Part shown: piece by piece, positions 45,898 through 57,400 of the stretch
How the letters are laid out: each line of letters opens with the position of its first letter
Numbering within the stretch: position 1 is the first letter of the stretch
NCBI GenBank assembly: GCA_036250225.1
Contig: JAPZLL010000016.1
Coordinates: 186,001-250,000 of the forward strand
Length of the DNA stretch: 64,000 nucleotides
Reading direction: 5' to 3'
Source of the DNA: Cercophora sp. LCS_1
Taxonomy: Eukaryota > Ascomycota > Sordariomycetes > Sordariales > Lasiosphaeriaceae
Position numbers and translations under genes: made by a program
Notes under the pieces: generated by a model
The model's input: the letters and a program-made list of their open reading frames with translations, nothing else
Database searches by the model: none
What the model was told of the DNA's origin: nothing

Positions 45898-47468
45898 ATG
45901 GTCTTGATCAAGCTCGACCCAACAGCCAGGCCAGACACCGGTGACGACGACAAGATGGCAGCGTACGAGTCTGCTGTGCTTCACAGGGACCTGCGGTTTC
46001 AGCCCATGCGCCTAAAGAAGACAGAGGGCAATTACTCTATTCTAGAGGATGGCCGAAGAATCTTCGAAGCTTCTGGAGGTGCTGCCGTTAGCTGTCTCGG
46101 CGGTGGGAACAAGAGAGTTGCCGAAGCCGTGGCGACACAGACTCTTGAGGTTTCGTATTGCCCCACGATATTCTACACCACCGAAGTCCAGGAGCAGCTC
46201 TGTCGCTGGCTGGTGGAGTCTACCAATGGTGTCATGTCGCGAGCGTATATCATCAACTCAGGTTAGTTGCTTGCCTTGGTTATATCTTCGAGGCTGACAA
46301 GACCTAGGTTCGGAGGCGATGGAGGCAGCCTTGAAACTTGCTCGACAGTACTTCCTGGAACTTAAGCCGCCCCAGCCGAAGAGAGTTCGGTTCATTTCTC
46401 GCAGGCAGTCCTACCACGGGACTACACTGGGTGCTCTTGCAGTTGGTGGGCACAAATACCGCAGGGAGAACTTCGAGCCGATGCTGATGTCGAACGTGTC
46501 GCACGTTTCTCCGTGCTTCGAGTATCGCGGGAAAGCATCAGGGGAGTCGGATGAGACTTATGTTGCGAGGCTTGCGAAGGAATTGGACGATGAGTTCCAG
46601 CGAATTGGTCCCGAGACCGTATGTGCCTTCGTCGCCGAGCCCGTTGTGGGCGCTGTAAGTATACAACCTCCAAGAATCGACTCCGGCTAACGGTTCAAGG
46701 CACTTGGCTGTGTTCCATCGGTGAACGGATACTTCAAAGCTGCGCTCGAAGTGTGCCGGAAACATGGCGCACTCCTGATCTTAGACGAGGTGATGTGCGG
46801 CATGGGTCGAACCGGCACTCTGCACGCCTGGGAACAGGAGGGCATTGTGCCTGACATCCAAACCATTGGTAAAGGACTGGGAGGTGGATATCAGGCGGTT
46901 GCTGGTGTTCTAGCAAGCCGCCACGTCATCGCCGCAATTGAAAAAGGCACATCGTCCGTAACCCAAAACTCCAAAACCACTTTGGATTCCAATTGACCGT
47001 GGTGTTTATAGGGCGTTCGTCCATGGCCATACGTATCAGGGCTTCCCCCCAGGCTGTGCAGCTGCTCTCGAGGTGCAAAAAATTATTCAGGAGGGCGATA
47101 TTCTTCGTAACGTCCGTGAACTCGGGGCCGTGCTCGCGAGGCGGCTGAAGGAGAACCTTGGAGGTCACCCCCATGTCGGAGACATCAGAGGGCGTGGGTT
47201 CTTCTGGGGCATCGAATTTGTCGCTGACAAGCAAAGCGCCACGCCATTCCCGCCACAGAACCAAGTAGCCATGAAGATCTGCGAGATGGGCTTGGGTGAA
47301 GAATATTCAATATGCGTCTACCCTGGAGCCGGCACGGTCGATGGTCAGCGGGGCGACCATATTATTGTCGCGCCGGCGTACACGGTGACCGCCGATGACA
47401 TCGAGTGGATCGTGACGACACTGACGAGGCTTGTCGGCGACTACTTTGCGGGGTATCAGAGCGAGTGA
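45898..47468 (+). CDS. Class III PLP-dependent aminotransferase
   Basis: Exons are 45898-46261, 46308-46654, 46700-46953 and 47012-47468 (introns 46, 45 and 58 nt; the last uses a GTCCGT donor), giving 473 aa. The fold-type I class III signatures are complete: the N-terminal ILEDGRRIFEASGGAAVSCLG; YIINSG spliced to SEAMEAALKLARQYF; RRQSYHGTTLGALAVGG; LLILDEVMCGMGRTG with the cofactor-binding Asp; and TIGKGLGGGYQAVAGVLAS with the Schiff-base lysine at about K295. The third splice gives GTSAFVHGHTYQGFPPGCAAA. Substrate is not readable from the motifs; the family includes omega-amino acid, GABA and diamine transaminases. There is no obvious targeting sequence. It stands alone after a 3.9-kb gap, with no biosynthetic partner genes. 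ATG 45898 is the first in-frame ATG. Confidence 0.9.
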
Positions 47469-48591
47469 GAGAGTAGAGGATGGCCTAGAGTGGGTTCTCC
47501 ATCGCGTCAAACCACCTGCTGGGGAAGTTCCCGGTCGGTGGAGTCATCGGCGCCGGACTCGAGGGAGTTCTTCAGCTGATTGTAGGTTGATTTGGGCGAG
47601 GCAAGAGGTGTGGTTCTTTGATTGAAATTTCAATAGGGTAGACATCAAGTACATAAAGGCCGTTGCGTAGCAAAATAAAAGCTGAAGGCGAAAAGAATGC
47701 CCGTTTCTTGGTCGCTCTCGGGGATCCTCCGAGGTGTTGAATGACACCAACGGTTGCGCTAAAAGAAACTAGGTCAACGCCAAGGCTATATCTTCAGGCG
47801 GAATCTGGCACGGGCCGGATCTTCAGCTCCTGGCAGAGTGCTGACGAAGGAAACTGTCGTTGAAAGCCACCAGATATGGTCATAACTCTGAAAAGGAGTC
47901 GTCTCTGGCTTCGTTTGAAATGATCACTGACGGCCGGAAACTGCTTGGACTATTCGTAGCACCAACTCCCCCACATCTTTATCTAAGCCCCGAAAGCTTG
48001 GCACACCTTGTTTTAGTGTTTACCGGGAATCCTGGGCAGCTGCTAATGCCTGGAGTATTGCGCTTAGTTGCCCAAACTTGACTTGATACCGTTTGGTGCC
48101 GTTGAACATCGCTTGACTATATGAAGCACTCCAGGCGCGGGCGATGCCTTAACTGTAGTTATCCAGCAGTGTATCCCTCAAGGTATCACTGCTTAGGTGA
48201 CTAAAACTAGTAATAGTTGACACCTTAGCCGGGGATGAAAGCGTCGGAAGACCGTTTTTTACTGAGGGCCGCAAATGATCAGGAAATGCGTGACCCGATT
48301 CATCCATCGAGTTTAGCCCAGTTATATATTTATGCACTCGTTTTGAGCCTCATATCCATCAAAGCACGTCAACTCAAGCTTTTCGACAACCTGGGTGTGT
48401 CAGTCGGTCCATGTTCCATGCTTTGGAAGCAAACCTATCCAGCGACTCGGACTTTTGAGCTTGGTATTTACAGTGGGAGTTTGGACGGTAACACACTGTA
48501 CGGACAGCTGCTGACCTGGAATCCTAGGGGATCGGCGCCCCGCCCCGCCATTCGCTAGTGTCGACAAGGGGTGCTGCGCCCTGCACTCAAG
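47469..48591. other. Intergenic, aminotransferase 3' flank and EXO70 promoter
   Basis: This 1.1-kb tandem spacer has no supported coding frame or RNA gene. A 107-codon frame at 48235-48558 shows no protein features. Confidence 0.5.
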
Positions 48592-50729
48592 ATGGCCCGG
48601 TCTTCCTGGAACCGCTATCCGTACGGAAACGGGTATGCGACATCGACGACGGCGGCGCCTCCCATCTCACCAACCAGCCCTCTCCTGTCGCCAGCTCGCC
48701 AGAGCTTCCTGTTCCAAAGCCCGCAAAGTAGTAGGCGATTGATGGCCGTCGGGCTCGCCAGTGGCGGCGGTCGCCATGCCGCCGACGAAGAGGCCCGCGC
48801 CGAGGTCGACGTTCTCAACTCGCGCCTAGAAAAGACCTCCCAGCTCACCAAGAAGATCCAGGCGTGCTTGGGGCGGTTAGAAGAGACAGGGAAGAGCGTG
48901 CGCGATGTCGCAGGGCCACTGAATGGCGAAACCAAGAAACTGCAGATTCTTGGGAACAGTGGGTGTTCTTGGCTCTGGCACAACTTGGGTTGAGGAACTG
49001 ACATTCCGTGTCCGCAGATATCGAATCTGTTCTTTCGGCTATCGAGCGACTCCGACAACCCGTGGATAGCAAAAATGACGAGGAGCAAATCATTCGCATG
49101 GGCCCCGAAAAGGCCGGGCTCAGCAACTACCTGGCGTCGATCAAGCGGTTGAACAAGGCAGTGAACGATATGAAAGCGTCAAATCTGCGATCAACACAGC
49201 AAACAGTGACCGACCTGCAGCGGCTAGTCAAGTCAGGAAACACGCAGCTCGATAACTCGTTCGACAAGGTGCTACGAAGCGAGACGCCACGGTCTATTGA
49301 ACCATTGCACTTTATTACGAAGAACAAGCCGTTCCCGACTCTGTCACAGGACAAGATCACCCGGTTGGGCCTAATTAACGAGTACGCCGCCGGTGCCCAC
49401 AGGCAGCAGAGTGGAGGGTCAGGCGCAGAGTCACCCGTGGCTAAGATATATGCCGAGGTTCGGTCGCAGTATCTCTCGTCGAGCCTGATCAACCTCGCCG
49501 CGGCGAGTTCCAATACTGCCAAGAAGAAGGACCCAAATGCCATATACCGGTCTGGCACCAACGGGATTGGCACGTATGCTCAGGCCATGGAAGGTCTCTT
49601 CCTGGCCGAATACGAGAACATCTGTAGCATCTTCACCCGGGACGACTGGGGTCCTGTCTTCCAAGCAACCTGCCAACCTTCGCTCCTCGAGCTGGGACGG
49701 ACGCTACGCGAGCTCAACAACCACATCAAATCTCATATGAACACCGATTGCTATCTTGCCTATGAGATTGTCGAGATTGTGTCGGCGTTGTCGAATAACC
49801 TCGAGTCGCGAACAGGCGAGCTCAAGAACTCGCTAGCCGGCTTTCTCAAGCCTGTGAGGGAGACGGCCAAGTCGTCACTTGCCGAGCTACTGGAGGACAC
49901 CAGGCGTCGGGCCAGTGCCCAGGCGACGTTGCCGTTCGATGGTGCCCCCATTCCTCTTGTATCCGAGACCATGCAACGGCTTCAGTCTATGGTTGACTTT
50001 CTCCGGCCCCTATCAAGCATCATGATCTCGCTTGGCGATGGGGGCTGGAAATCGACCGCCGCCTCTCGTGGAGCTGTAGGCGACGCGATTCCAAGTCTCG
50101 CATCATTTGACATTGGCGCCGACGGCCGAGAGATATTTGCTCACTACTGCGCTGACACAATCGAAACCCTCATGACGACACTGGAGGGACGGGCGCGGAT
50201 ACTCCTGCAGCAACGGAAGCCCGTGACAGGTGTGTTCCTAGCCAACAGCGTCACCATCATCGAGCGCATGATAATGGACTCGGAGCTAGCACCGCTCATC
50301 GAGTCCCGTCGGGCGCAGGTGCTCGACGTGTGGCGCAAAAAGGCGACATCGCTCTACACCGACACGTGCAAGGACATCAGCGTGCACCTGTTCGACGTGA
50401 TCCATACGAGCCGTGGCCAGCGTCCCACGTCGGGCCAGGGCGCCGTCGACTCGTCGGCCATCCTCAAGGGTTTGTCCTCCAAGGACAAGGAGAGCATCAA
50501 GGGCAAGTTTGCCGCCTTCAATCAGAGCTTCGACGACATGGTTTCCCGCCACAGGAGCTACAGCATGGAGCGCGAGGTGCGCCAAATGTTTGCCAAGGAC
50601 GTGCAGAACATGATCGAGCCACTGTACAACCGTTTCTGGGACCGCTACCACGAGGTCGACAAGGGCAAGGGAAAGTACGTCAAGTACGACAAGAACGGTA
50701 TCGCTGCCGTCTTTTCCAGTCTTTATTAG
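48592..50729 (+). CDS. exo70: Exocyst complex subunit EXO70
   Basis: Exo70 binds PI(4,5)P2 and Rho GTPases and tethers secretory vesicles to the plasma membrane at growing tips. Exons are 48592-48958 and 49018-50729. The 59-nt intron has a GTGGGT donor, and the product is 692 aa. The N-terminal coiled coil (EARAEVDVLNSRLEKTSQLTKK) leads to ETKKLQILGN, which is spliced to NIESVLSAIERLRQP. The long helical rod follows, and the C-terminal domain ends SYSMEREVRQMFAKDV and MIEPLYNRFWDRYHEVDKGK, the basic lipid-binding region. ATG 48592 has a strong context (A at -3). The in-frame ATG at 48742 (MAVGLASGGGRH) has a weaker context but would give a 642-aa protein starting nearer the conserved coiled coil. 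The first 50 residues of the long form are Ser/Pro-rich. Confidence 0.92.
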
Positions 50730-52392
50730 GCGATACTGCCCACAGGCCCCCGTATCGGTTTTGGCGTGGGTTTGGCGCCTTAGGGCCGAAGTTTTCTCGA
50801 AAAACAGGGAAAACGTGCAGGAGTTATCAGACCACTTTTGCGTCAGTGATCCCGCTTTCCAGGGGTGTAGCACTTGCGAAGCGGAAAGGGCAGGATGGGC
50901 TCTGCTCTGTTTGGCTTACCCAAATGGATGCTATTTTCCTTTGATTGTTGATTGCATAGCTTGTCCGCGCTGGGCGAATGAGGCGTTTCTTGCTTCCTGG
51001 CCGCTGTGCCGTTCTCCGAGCCGTTTGTGCTGGTGTGGTTTTGACGCAGGCGCCAATACAGAGCAGTCTACCCGTGCTGCTATATGGAACGCAATTTGGC
51101 TTCGGTATTTGCTCTTTCGTGTGTACATATGTACGGAGACTAGGGTGGTTCATGTGCAGGCGGGAAGGGGAATGGAAGTTGGTGTTACGACGGCAGTGGC
51201 GGATGTGTACATATGGGCGTATTGCTTTTTTTTTTTTTACATGTTGCTTCCTCTGTATCATGCAACAGCGGCAGCACCACAGAACCTATGGTTACAGAGA
51301 CAGGGGATGGGTGACGAAAAGGGGAATCCAAGGTTGCTTTTGCATGATACGTACAGCTTGCATCGCGACTGGAGCCAAATCCGGCTGCTTCTGCTTGCTG
51401 TGTGAAGCAAACACATCGTATTGAACTCGAGGTGCAGCATCCGAACCTTGCGGGCGTCCAAATTCCAGCCACATCTGGATATCCCGTCACGTTGTTCCAC
51501 CAGAAAGGAGGAACGCCCGGTAGTGAGCCGGTTTGCGAGTGTTTGCGCGCAGAGAGAGATACATTACCTATTCCCACCTCGCACTTCTCCTCGGAGGGCC
51601 TGCATGGCCAAGCAAGCAACGAGAACCAGGAACAGCTTCACAGGCTGTTCGTTTGGGGAGGGGTGTTTACCCCCTCCCTGCTCCTCCACGATCGCCGTTG
51701 CGTGAACGCCCTACTTTTGCTTCACCGGTCCAGCTAGCCCCCTTTTTTTCCTGCAACTCCAGTTCGCTCGCCAAAGCAAGGGACAAGACCAAGATCCAAT
51801 CCAATCCCAGAAAACTATCACACGCTCTCAACTCGGACTTCGCGTCCAAGGCATCTACATACACGACTCAGATCATTTTTGTCCTCATTTTTCCATGCTG
51901 CAAGACGGATGGATGGATAGCACCGCCATCACATCATTGAACTCCAACTTGTTGTTTTCCCGTCGTGATCATCACGGCGTGCTTGCATCCGTCTGTTCCT
52001 CCCTGGACGCATACGTACACACCTGTAAATCATTGCCCCGTTCGAACTCGCCCTCGACATATGTATGTGTAAAGCATCACCTTCCCTTTCGAACCTCTCT
52101 TGCATATCCATGCTGCCCCAAATCTACCTTGTACATACAATCCATATATGTGAGAAAACCAAGGGCAGCACGAATGAACGAGAGGTACCTACCCCGTATT
52201 ACCGTTACACAACAACAACCACCACCACCAGTCTAAAGCCCGTCCACATGCCATGGGAGCAGCCGCCATTTTTTTTTTCTGCCCACCCCTCCCTTCCATT
52301 CCTTCTTCGTACGCGGACGGTCCGCCACGTCGTCCTCCCATCCCCTCCACCCACCACCCTCCTCCATTCCAGCCCAGCAGCTGCTCGAGTCC

Positions 52393-52430
52393 GGCACAGC
52401 ACAGGGAAGCACAGCACAGCACAGCACAGG
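52393..52430. repeat. GCACA/CACAG minisatellite-like repeat
   Basis: Imperfect tandem copies of a GCACA pentamer are interrupted by one GGGAA unit. It is a simple repeat in the gene-poor region. Confidence 0.7.
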
Positions 52431-52710
52431 GACAAAAATCCTGCAACTCTTATTTTTCCCCGCAAACATTACACACACACACCGACCAGACCCGGACCCC
52501 ATATGCATCCCTACTAGGTTGCGTGCGTCCCGTCCGTTTGCACTGGTGTTGTAAATAAGCAACGGGGCGGGTGCCGGGTGAACATAAGCAACCCGCTCGA
52601 TACGCACCGAGTACGGTCATATCGCCGAAAACACCAAAGGTACCGACCTTGCTCGAGTCCTTGGTCCAGTTTACTGCTTGCACGTACTGTATGTGACGGA
52701 AATGTACTTA

Positions 52711-52714
<4 letters not shown>

Positions 52715-52747
<33 letters not shown>
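52715..52747. repeat. (AC)n microsatellite
   Basis: An uninterrupted dinucleotide AC run of about 33 bases. It is likely polymorphic and would make a strain marker. Confidence 0.9.
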
Positions 52748-52751
<4 letters not shown>

Positions 52752-54293
52752 GCGCCGAGGAATCGCCAAGCCTCTTTCAAGGCCAGTGTTCATTTCGTAT
52801 CTCTGTGGCCCTATCCATCCTTTTTCTCAGGTATGGGGCTATCTGAAAAACCACTGCAGCCCAACCCGCCAACGCCGCAGACGTGCATCAACCTACCAAA
52901 CCTCAACCGTACCGTCATCGTACTCAGGTCAACGATCCCCATCAGCTTGCGCACCACAGACCACAGGCCTCTATAGTATCTCAACAGATTCCCTCATCGC
53001 AAGCAAGGCACAGACGCACACACACCCCCGCGCGCGCAAAAGTCCGCAAATGGTGGCGGCTCATGGGGAGCCATGTCTTGTTGAACAAACTAAAAGACAA
53101 GCGATGCATTATTGAACAAGTACATCAGCAGTAGTGGTCCTCCCTCGAGAAAAAAAAAGCCCTTGCAGCAGGTGGATATCAATCGCATCAAACCAGTAAA
53201 GAAAGGGGGGAGAGGCAAAGATTCCAAATACCAAGTTGCAGGCTCCATACCATACCCAACTGGGGGAGGAAGTAAAATAAACCAAAACTCAAAACTCCTA
53301 TTCCCAAGTCCCTGGAAAAAATATCTCCGCCTTCTCAGTACAGGAAGAAAAAAAAAGGGGGTTTACCAGAAGCGCCTCGCTTGTAAGCCAGTCTCCCACC
53401 CACACCCAACAAAAATAATGACCAGGAATAGAGCAAAAAACGAAAGATTTGCCACGTCCAATCCACGAGTTCGTGCGACGCCATGATGTGAATAAGTGAG
53501 AGACACCGCTCGCCGGCTTCGACACAACCCCGCGGGGCGAGGAGCAGATGACCAAACAAAAGGAGAAATCCAAGACATGATCAAACGAAGGGTGAACTGG
53601 CTCGCGGTGTGTGGCGTGGTCGAGACATTGCTGCCCTTCAAGTTTGTCCGATCCAAGCGGGCCCTCCAGCCCGCAGCTATCGTGATTTTGCCAACTCTGG
53701 CGCGGCACCGGAGGGTGTCGTGTGCTTGTGCATTGCAGGATTTGAGCTGTGTGTGCTGGCTTTTGACCGTCCTGTGGCGGGCTCATTCGAGACCGAGTGT
53801 GGGAGGTTGCCATCAGCCTCGCATGCGGGGCAGGAGTGAAAGTGCATGATGCATAGCACCAGCCAGTGGCCTAGATGCCACGGCAGTATCCAGCGGAACG
53901 AAGCTCCGTAAGGAGGAAGAATCGCTCGCTAGCTCGGGGTTGCTGAGCGGTAAGGATTGTCTCTTAGGATTCTTTCTCATTTCCCTTCCGCCGAGGGAAC
54001 AACAATGTCCAAATCGTCAAAATAAGGGGGCACGGTCATCGAGGAGAAGATACCAACGCCTTGAAGATGGTAGGCTTCATCCCCACGGTTGGTGTTCTGA
54101 GGCTGGAGAGGGCGCCGGAGCAGGAGGGCCATCGATCGTCCATCTTGTCTCCGTGCTGGACCGGTGACCGGGGGCGTGGAGCTGCAGGACGACCTGCAGA
54201 CACTTTGACCTGGGCGACGTCCATGCAACCCGCCCAATTGGGTCGGGCGTGCCTGTGCAGCCGCTGCGCGGCAGTGAAGGCGCAGCAGGTGCT

Positions 54294-54416
54294 TCAATAG
54301 GGGCACCTTGCACAATGCGAGCTACCTGGGCAGTAGTCGTGGGTGCCGAAGTCGACTGCCTTGCAGCAGAAGGAGCAGCAGTGGTTGACGAGTTCCTGGT
54401 CTCCTTTGACAGCCAT
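54294..54416 (-). CDS. Candidate small cysteine-rich protein, 40 aa or spliced longer form
   Basis: An ATG at 54416 in strong context (CACC before, G after) is preceded by some 280 bases of pyrimidine- and CA-rich leader-like text (CATCATCAT and ACTTCCCACTACGTC types), typical of well-expressed fungal genes. The frame begins MAVKGDQELVNHCCSFCCKA and ends with seven cysteines in CC-x2-CC-x10-C-x5-C-x2-C spacing, which could bind metal. A GTAGCT donor after codon 30 could join a downstream frame that ends near 53977, giving about 110 residues with further cysteines, but that acceptor is uncertain. There is no signal peptide and no recognised family. It is the only plausible gene in 9 kb. Confidence 0.35.
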   Translation of the reverse strand: MAVKGDQELVNHCCSFCCKAVDFGTHDYCPGSSHCARCPY

Positions 54417-57400
54417 GGTGGAGGATAGTGTGGTAGATCTTGATAGTGGCGGGAGAACGTAGCAGCGAGGAGACGAGCTGAACGGTGGTGCGGGAGGTCC
54501 CGAGCCCTTTGACTTGACGCTTGTTGAAAAGGGGGTGGGGAGCGAGTCAGACAGGAGAGATGTGTTGGTGGTAAAGACGTAGTGGGAAGTTGAGTGATGA
54601 TGATGATGAAGATGATGAAGCTTTGAAGGCAAGCGCAGAGAAGACTTGAGAGTAGACTGGTCTCGCCACGAAAGACGAGGGTGATGGGAGGGTTTAAGTA
54701 TTCAAAGCAAAGCAGGCAGCTTTGTTGTTGGTTGGGAATCGGGCGTGGGGAACATGGGAACTTGAACAATGTCCAACACCCCCCCCTTCCCAAAAAAAAA
54801 AAAAACGAAACCGACGGCCAGGGCCCGACTGAGCAAGACCTGAGACGTGTGCTGTGGCCGGCTCGGTGGGGGAGGGGGGGAAACGCTGGGCCGAGTGATG
54901 GGCAACACAGCATTGGAAAGGAAATGATGAGCTGAGAGTGGCAGCACTTTACCTGACGGAGAGACAGAGGCCAGCAGCAGGCAGCGACACTGCGACAGGC
55001 CCCTTGCGAGAGGGGAACCTTGATGTCTTCCAATGAAGCGCACGTCGACGTCTCCGGATTTAGATGGGGGCGCAGAGCATGGAGAGGAATAAAAGTCGAA
55101 TTAAAGTTGCGCGTCGCGCAGGTCGTGGGAAAAACGGCAGGGCTCGAGTTGCCAAGCCTGGATCGCAGCGACCCTTGCGCCCGCGGCAGGTTCAAGTCGA
55201 GATGAGACGGGCGAGCATCGGGAGGGACCCAGGGCTGCGTCGAAAATAGGGGAGGGGAACGCTCGCGAGGGACCACGAGGAACATGCGGCGGTGTGGCAC
55301 AAAGGGGTCACGAGGGTGTGAAATTGGAGAAGGTTCGGGCGCTTCAATTTGTCGAGGAGAAGGCCGTGATGGATATCCGTCGCAGCGAGAGCGCACCGAG
55401 CCTGGCTCCTGTCGCCTTGTGAGTGCCTCTGTTCCGTCGTTCCTGTCACACCCGAGCATTTGTGGGGCCACCTCCGTCCGACGGAACCGCCGCAGCGTCG
55501 CTCAATGATATCACTCGCCAGCGACCTCGTGCAATCAGCTCCTCAGGGCCTGCTCTGTGTCCTGCTCACCGATTTTTTGCTGGCTCGGCCATCCAGGAAC
55601 GGGCAGTCCGGGAGGGGCAAAGGGACGCGGCCAATGGTAGGCTGGACAAGAGACAGACCAGAGCCGAGCTCCCGGCGCCAGGTCCGGATCCGTTCTCAAC
55701 GCCCTGAACCTTCAGCGCCCTGAAAGCTACGTCCAACGCCGCGCGCCGCGAGGGGTAAGCCGTGGGCATGAGGTGCACGCAGGTCATCAATTTGGCCCTG
55801 AGTGAGGGGCAAGGGCCCTTCCAATTGTTGGGGACGGGTTGCAGTGGACAAATCCGTTTGCTTCGCAATGCTCCCGTCCCATCTTGCTCCCCCGCAGACC
55901 CTACGGGACCCTGGGCCAACAGTACGCCCGCCGCTGGCTTGCTTGCTTTGCCTGCCCCGATCTGCAACGGCCTGACCATAATGGCCCATGACGCCCTGGG
56001 AGCGTCAACCGACCCCACCGACGACCGAAGCGACCAAAGAAATGTGAGGCTGATGATGATACGAATGCGCACGCGTCTTACATGGGACATGGGCAATGCT
56101 GCTTAAAATTAGGTCGTTGCAGGCCCATACAGCCATCCCTAAGGCACGGCGCTCTATGCGGAAGCCCAAGGCCTCGCTCTGATGCACCGCTGTCGACTCG
56201 ACGGTCGGTCCTCGGATTTGCGTTGCATGGTGCCGGTGTGCAGCGCTTACTCCTGCAACGCAGACTGGGCGGTGCCCGTGAGATCAACAAAGACTCCTCT
56301 TCCTCTGGCCCTCCCCGCAGACAGCGACCGGATGGGTTACCCTTGCTTGCCTTGTTATTTCCGAGGTATGCCGGCATACTCGGGAGTTGGCTGTGCACTG
56401 TGATCATCAGATCATAACAGACGGCTTCGACAATGGTTCGGCACACCGCCCGTGTCATGGCGAGATATTGAGAAGGAGACGGACGGAACAGCGGCAAGCT
56501 GGAGCGCGTGAACTCACAGTGGATGGCTCGTCATCGCGGTTGCCCTGTGACAGCCAAGGCCGTCCTTGGCTCTCTCTTGGCTCTCTGCGAAGCGTCCCGC
56601 TGCGGGGTGATCGCCCAAGGGATGGCACCAAAAGTGAGGGGTGCCTGTGGGCAATCCGTTGGTTCTGCAGTTGGGCGAGTGACGTCTTCGTTTCAACGCC
56701 TTGGGTCGGTAGCCGAGCATTTGCGCCAATCACGTCTGCGGTGCCAAGACCTCGTGGGAGATCTCCAGCCCAAGCCACGAGCCGTCCAAGTTCCAATGGA
56801 AGGAGAGAAGGAGCACAGGAACGCCAGTCCGAAGCTTTGTCGAACATCCGACGTGGGCGTGCGGCGGCGCAGTATTGGACCAGTCGCTCGGTAGCCTAGC
56901 AGCGCCCTGTCAGATTACCAGAGGGCAGCCCTCCAGTCAGAATCCACGCGTGCCTTTGTGACACAGGAAAGCACCCTGGCGGTGTGCGTCCCCCAAGACT
57001 CTCGCTGTCACAGCGTCAGCTCTCGATAGCCTCACCCGAGGGAGGGCGGATAAGGGGGAATCGGCAAGCCGGATTGCGTATATGGGCCTGCAGCGTTCTG
57101 CAAAACTCGCTTCCAATATTGGCTTTGTTATCTTGCGTGGGGGACGACTTCACAACCAGCGGCCCCCGTATCCCCCGCGCCTTCCGGTCGTGTATAGAGT
57201 GCTCCGTACATACCTTACATGGCAGCCCAACCCAGAAGACTGCACTCCACGATAATAGCTTGCGGAACCCACCGCTCCGTCTGCTTCTTTGCAGACGAAC
57301 GCCGACTCTATTGGACAGCCGCTTGTTCATTCCCGCGCCGCCGTTTGCGGCCCACATACGCACGATGTATGTCGTAGCAGAAACGTGTTGCCGAGCATCA

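Larger units (their letters stand above)
50730..54293. other. Gene-poor region, part 1
   Basis: 3.6 kb downstream of EXO70 contain no supported gene. Homopolymer runs, an (AC)n microsatellite and a GCACA minisatellite are present. The many short frames show no family features or consistent splicing. The small cysteine-rich candidate lies at its right edge. Confidence 0.5.

Noticed and set aside
54077..55471. 464-codon minus-strand frame across the gene-poor region
   Set aside because: The frame is mostly pyrimidine-rich leader-like text translated as Pro/Ser/Arg/Leu, with no conserved segment. It runs through the small gene candidate in the wrong phase.
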